Part shown: positions 62,901 through 64,000 of the stretch, one piece after another | Numbering within the stretch: position 1 is the first letter of the stretch | Layout of the letters: every line of letters starts with the position of its first letter | DNA from: Sycobia sp. Sy_11 | Taxonomy: Eukaryota; Arthropoda; Insecta; Hymenoptera; Epichrysomallidae | Direction of reading: 5' to 3' | Assembly (NCBI GenBank): GCA_018907035.1 | Contig: JACCIC010000275.1 | Coordinates: 412,001 to 476,000, forward strand | Length of the DNA: 64,000 nt | Program-made: the position numbers and the translations under genes | Notes under the pieces: model-generated | What the model was told of the DNA's origin: nothing | Seen by the model: only the letters and a program-made list of their open reading frames with translations | Database searches by the model: none

Positions 62901-64000
62901 GGCAACGCGATATTATAAACATTTCTTAAAAACTATTACGCATTATTTATATGTAACAGATTAAATAATTCCAAAATCAAAATCATAAATTAATTTTAGC
63001 TTTATACTTCTACTATCTTAAACTATAAACATATAAGCCTATCAGCTATAAAGAAATATCCTATTTTAAATTTGAATTCAAACAATATTAAAACATTTTA
63101 CGTGGAACTAATTATAACAATAGCTACAATGGAATTGATTAATAAAAACTATATTCTAGAAATTATAAACGCTGAAGACTTAATACTAATTTTTACATTT
63201 AGTTTCGATTCTGTTCGTAACAATGATGTTCTCGTTCGCCTTAAAAAGTGCCGCCTTAAAAAATGCGACATTTTTCTTTCTTTCACAGATTATAATTAGT
63301 GACTTGTGAAATAACATACGAAAATAATGAATTTTTTAAAACATCGTAGTTAATAAGTTAAAGTATAAAAAAAATAAGTCTCCAATATAATTTTCAATAC
63401 ATTTTTGCATTTAATGTACAGCTTACAATTAAAATTGTAATTATTATATTTTATTGCACATTAAAAATCGTACTCGTATACATATTCATAAATTGGGCCA
63501 ATGATTTTCTATTCAAACAGAACAAATTGTAAGTCTCTCATTCGGTTAAAAAAAATTATCGCTTATAACTCCCAAAGTTGGTGTTTTTTACAGGCTTCAA
63601 TGCGCTAATTTTACTACCTTTTCTCTCCGATAATCATGGGAAAGGTTTCTGCTTTGCTGATAATTCTGCTGTATCTTCTAATCGTTATCATCTTTCAATA
63701 AAATTTTTTATTATTCTTAAATAAAAATCTGCTTTGCAGATTATACTCATATTTTTAATGGCTCAAGCTGACAAACGTAGGTTTAAGCATGTAATGCGAT
63801 GACAAATAATACTATATGCTTGCTGTTTTTAATTATTTATACTTTAACCCTTAATCGTCCAAAAATGTATATTAAGTGTTATTTCTGCATGCTCTTTCTT
63901 CATTACTCTATTTTTAATGTTTTATGGTTAAATTTAGTCTAATTTTTCTAAAAATAATTTAAGGAAGAGGAAGAGGAGAAAAAGAAAGAAGAAGAGAAGA
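48303..64000 (+). CDS. bt: Projectin/twitchin (bent), 5' part of the gene: seven Ig domains and start of the PEVK-like region
   Basis: Projectin/twitchin is a giant titin-family protein of arthropod muscle, found in the sarcomere (the connecting filament near the Z-disc in flight muscle, the A band in other muscles). The exons in this model are 48303-48615, 49696-49717 (or 50186-50207), 51710-51872, 52926-53067, 55726-55861, 57264-57467, 58322-58623, 59139-59362, 59676-60081, 60584-60894 and 63964 onward. All junction phases agree. The model gives about 753 residues: seven I-set Ig domains at roughly residues 7-103, 120-212, 225-321, 332-426, 434-532, 541-637 and 640-735, then an E/K-rich stretch. 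Each Ig shows the core Cys, Trp and a D-x-G-x-Y-type motif, and most end in an I-x-LNF-like strand. There is no signal peptide, consistent with a cytosolic protein. Later Ig, fibronectin III and kinase domains would lie beyond the window. Identity comes from family wording I recognise, not from a search. Confidence 0.88.
49696..49717 (+). CDS. bt: Projectin 22-nt microexon A (linker Ig1-Ig2)
   Basis: The acceptor TTATGTTTTCCAG ends at 49695 and the donor GTAAGTG begins at 49718. With one nucleotide carried in from Ig1 and one completed by the next exon, it encodes PMDEPREK and joins directly to QIDGIAPTF of Ig2. Phases fit exactly (1 in, 2 out). I consider this the default linker because its acidic/proline-rich wording resembles linkers between Ig domains elsewhere in this protein. 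Confidence 0.65.
50186..50207 (+). CDS. bt: Projectin 22-nt microexon B (alternative linker)
   Basis: The acceptor TTATGATTTTAG ends at 50185 and the donor GTGAGTG begins at 50208. It has the same length and the same phases as the microexon at 49696, and would encode PAEPVLTR before QIDGIAPTF. Using both microexons together would shift the frame, so the two would have to be mutually exclusive. It could also be a chance pair of splice-like sites. Confidence 0.4.
51710..51872 (+). CDS. bt: Projectin exon: first part of Ig2
   Basis: The acceptor CCTTTGCAATAG ends at 51709. The exon completes one codon, then encodes QIDGIAPTFAKKPSIRQEDD and continues through the core Cys (FECRITADP) and Trp (KVSWFHDGE) to ...SARHK in phase 0. 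The donor at 51873 is GTAATA, which is weaker than its neighbours. The domain is completed by the exon at 52926, so an intron splits this Ig in the middle. Confidence 0.88.
52926..53067 (+). CDS. bt: Projectin exon: second part of Ig2
   Basis: The acceptor TTCGTTCCAG ends at 52925 and the phase is 0. The 47 codons begin LAVDKDGHSYFASLEI and carry the late-strand motif VEDAGKYKVTAKNELGESN. The exon ends TISLNFD plus one nucleotide (phase 1), followed by donor GTAAGT. It joins in frame to the exon at 51710 to give one complete I-set domain. As in Ig1, Val stands where many Ig domains have the second Cys. Confidence 0.9.
53896..53950. repeat. (TA)n microsatellite in the Ig2-Ig3 intron
   Basis: Pure TA run, followed by three CGTAT units; a second shorter TA run lies at about 54013-54038. 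Confidence 0.95.
54352..54387. repeat. (CA)n microsatellite in the Ig2-Ig3 intron
   Basis: About 18 CA units. Confidence 0.95.
54909..54970. repeat. (AAT)n microsatellite in the Ig2-Ig3 intron
   Basis: About 20 AAT units. Confidence 0.95.
55171..55217. repeat. (TA)n microsatellite in the Ig2-Ig3 intron
   Basis: Pure TA run. Confidence 0.95.
55726..55861 (+). CDS. bt: Projectin exon: linker and first part of Ig3
   Basis: A long pyrimidine tract and TCCAG end at 55725. The exon encodes a short acidic/proline linker (SDEAPVPDDG), then IKPTFTERPIIRQSDDGN, the core Cys in FECRLVGDPKPS, and breaks within the core Trp codon (TG + G, phase 2). The donor at 55862 is GTAAGA. Splitting the Trp codon across an intron is fixed by the fit to the exon at 57264, which begins with the missing G and continues YHGTSEL. 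Confidence 0.88.
57264..57467 (+). CDS. bt: Projectin exon: second part of Ig3
   Basis: The acceptor ATGAATGCCCAAG ends at 57263 and supplies the last base of the Trp codon. The exon encodes YHGTSELSEGSRYQ..., the late motif KIDSGEYRAVARNKHGQG, and TINLNFEGGEKL, then two bases (phase 2). The only donor that fits the next exon is GTAGGA at 57468, which departs from the consensus. Read-through meets an in-frame TAG at 57469. Joining to 58322 gives GGEKLKIPDGKAPRF, a natural Ig3-Ig4 linker. A (CTT)n tract lies about 110 bp into the intron. Confidence 0.85.
58322..58623 (+). CDS. bt: Projectin exon: Ig4
   Basis: The acceptor TTCGGCTGGTGTATAG ends at 58321. The exon encodes one complete I-set domain: IPDGKAPRFPKKPTIRQEGD, the core Cys in IMECVLEAHPVP, Trp in ITWYQGTK, and ADGGNYRCNAFNNFGESN with the second Cys present. 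It ends NISLNFQ plus one base (phase 1). No GT donor fits: the sequence is CAAG followed by GCAAGT at 58624, the consensus form of a GC donor. The open frame continues about 58 codons past this point, but that sequence does not look like domain sequence. Confidence 0.88.
59139..59362 (+). CDS. bt: Projectin exon: first part of Ig5
   Basis: The exon encodes (GA)EDPAGFAPSFIEKPRIIPNE..., the core Cys in MKCKCKAKPEPE, Trp in VQWFRANS, and ends ELTLELK in phase 0 before donor GTAAGT. The left boundary is uncertain. AAG ending at 59138 and GCAG ending at 59144 both fit the incoming phase 1 and differ by two residues (Gly-Ala). I give the longer form. The second part of the domain is in the exon at 59676. 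Confidence 0.83.
59676..60081 (+). CDS. bt: Projectin exon: end of Ig5 and all of Ig6
   Basis: The acceptor TTGTCCCTTTACCAG ends at 59675, phase 0. The first 30 codons finish Ig5 (DPAGPDGGAYRCHVKNEFGE, then NLNLNIE). An acidic linker AEPEPEGD follows, then a complete Ig6: GPTFVEKPRIQSQDKG, core Cys in IMDCKVKASPKPS, Trp in IVWTHAGQ, and DDSGLYKCNIKNNLGELN with the second Cys. It ends LTLNVE plus one base (phase 1) at GTAAGT. Having one and a third domains in a single exon suggests loss of an intron relative to the split-domain pattern of Ig2 and Ig3. Confidence 0.9.
60584..60894 (+). CDS. bt: Projectin exon: Ig7
   Basis: The acceptor AATTATCCTACAG ends at 60583. The incoming base plus TT gives Ile, then IPVIKEKPKVIKIVKKKTVI, the first Cys in VECTVMSKFTPD, Trp in CTWFKETT, late motif QADKGKYKLVARNEKGEATS, and the closing strand VVEIQEIPEEPN. 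The exon ends in phase 0 at 60894 with GTAAGT. It is highly basic near its start. The phase-0 end matches both the dead exon at 61351 and the E/K-rich exon at 63964, so skipping the former keeps the frame. Confidence 0.88.
61470..61482 (+). repeat. Left target-site duplication of the SINE
   Basis: GGAAGCAAGACTT is repeated exactly at 61685-61697, on the other side of the element. A 13-bp direct repeat is typical of LINE-mediated insertion. Confidence 0.85.
61483..61684 (-). mobile_element. tRNA-derived SINE, minus strand
   Basis: On the minus strand the head (61684 downward) is tRNA-like, with an A-box-like TGGCTCGATCGCTAGAGC and a B-box-like GAGTTCAAATCCC spaced as in a tRNA gene. A tRNA-unrelated body of about 120 bp follows, and the tail is A-rich (the T-run at 61481-61488 on the + strand). 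It is flanked by exact 13-bp direct repeats and sits inside the dead Ig exon. The acceptor stem and anticodon arm are degenerate, so this is not a working tRNA gene. Confidence 0.82.
61685..61697 (+). repeat. Right target-site duplication of the SINE
   Basis: This is an exact copy of the 13 bp at 61470-61482. Ig-domain sequence resumes immediately after it. Confidence 0.85.
61812..63963. other. Intron sequence before the E/K-rich exon
   Basis: No further exon seen. The stretch is AT-rich with one (TA)n array at 62867-62898. The 75-codon open frame at 63072-63299 lacks splice context and Ig or PEVK character. Confidence 0.5.
62867..62898. repeat. (TA)n microsatellite
   Basis: Pure TA run in the intron before the E/K-rich exon. 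Confidence 0.95.
63964..64000 (+). CDS. bt: Projectin exon (partial): start of the PEVK-like E/K-rich region
   Basis: The acceptor (TTTTTCTAAAAATAATTTAAG) ends at 63963. In phase 0, which matches the end of Ig7, the sequence reads EEEEEKKKEEEK and runs off the window. An E/K-rich stretch directly after the N-terminal Ig cluster fits the elastic PEVK-like region of insect projectin, which is known to be alternatively spliced in Drosophila. The exon is cut by the window edge, so its length is unknown. Confidence 0.7.

Noticed and set aside
1..64000. CRISPR arrays, operons, prokaryotic ribosome binding sites, phage or plasmid modules
   Set aside because: No spaced direct repeats or bacterial gene layout; the window is eukaryotic with spliced exons.

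Overview
This is animal nuclear DNA, AT-rich and full of long (TA)n, (GA)n, (CA)n and (AAT)n microsatellites, with short exons, GT-AG introns and no operon-like gene packing. The proteins point to an arthropod, most likely an insect. Hymenoptera is my guess from genome texture and protein wording, and I could not test it.

Two genes can be supported, both on the + strand. At the left, 6522-6953 is the last coding exon (143 codons plus stop) of a gene I do not recognise. It has a low-complexity Ser/Asn/Ala-rich stretch and a compact, charged C-terminus that looks conserved. Its 3' UTR follows, with a candidate AATAAA at 7522-7527. About 41 kb follows with no coding exon I can defend. It holds microsatellites, two small fold-back elements (4823-5063, upstream of the first gene, and 11272-11423), other inverted repeats, hammerhead-like motifs and several CpG-rich islands. 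A stretch at about 37.2-37.65 kb reads like a spliced 5' non-coding exon and could be a distal promoter/leader, but nothing links it to a gene directly.

From 48303 to the right edge lies the 5' part of a giant muscle protein gene, projectin/twitchin (bent). I can build a frame-consistent model of ten exons plus one microexon. It encodes seven immunoglobulin I-set domains in about 740 residues, followed at 63964 by a Glu/Lys-rich exon that starts the elastic PEVK-like region. Every exon junction was checked for phase.

The most interesting signals lie inside this gene. (1) Between the seventh Ig exon and the E/K-rich exon is a dead Ig-domain exon (61351-61811). It has in-frame stops, including TAG where the Ig core Trp is expected, and is split by a minus-strand tRNA-derived SINE with a 13-bp target duplication. 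Removing the SINE and one duplicate brings both halves back into one frame. (2) Two different 22-nt microexons (49696-49717 and 50186-50207) lie between Ig1 and Ig2. Either one keeps the frame, while both or neither would break it, which predicts mutually exclusive linkers. (3) The intron after Ig4 appears to be GC-AG, with two possible acceptors 6 nt apart.
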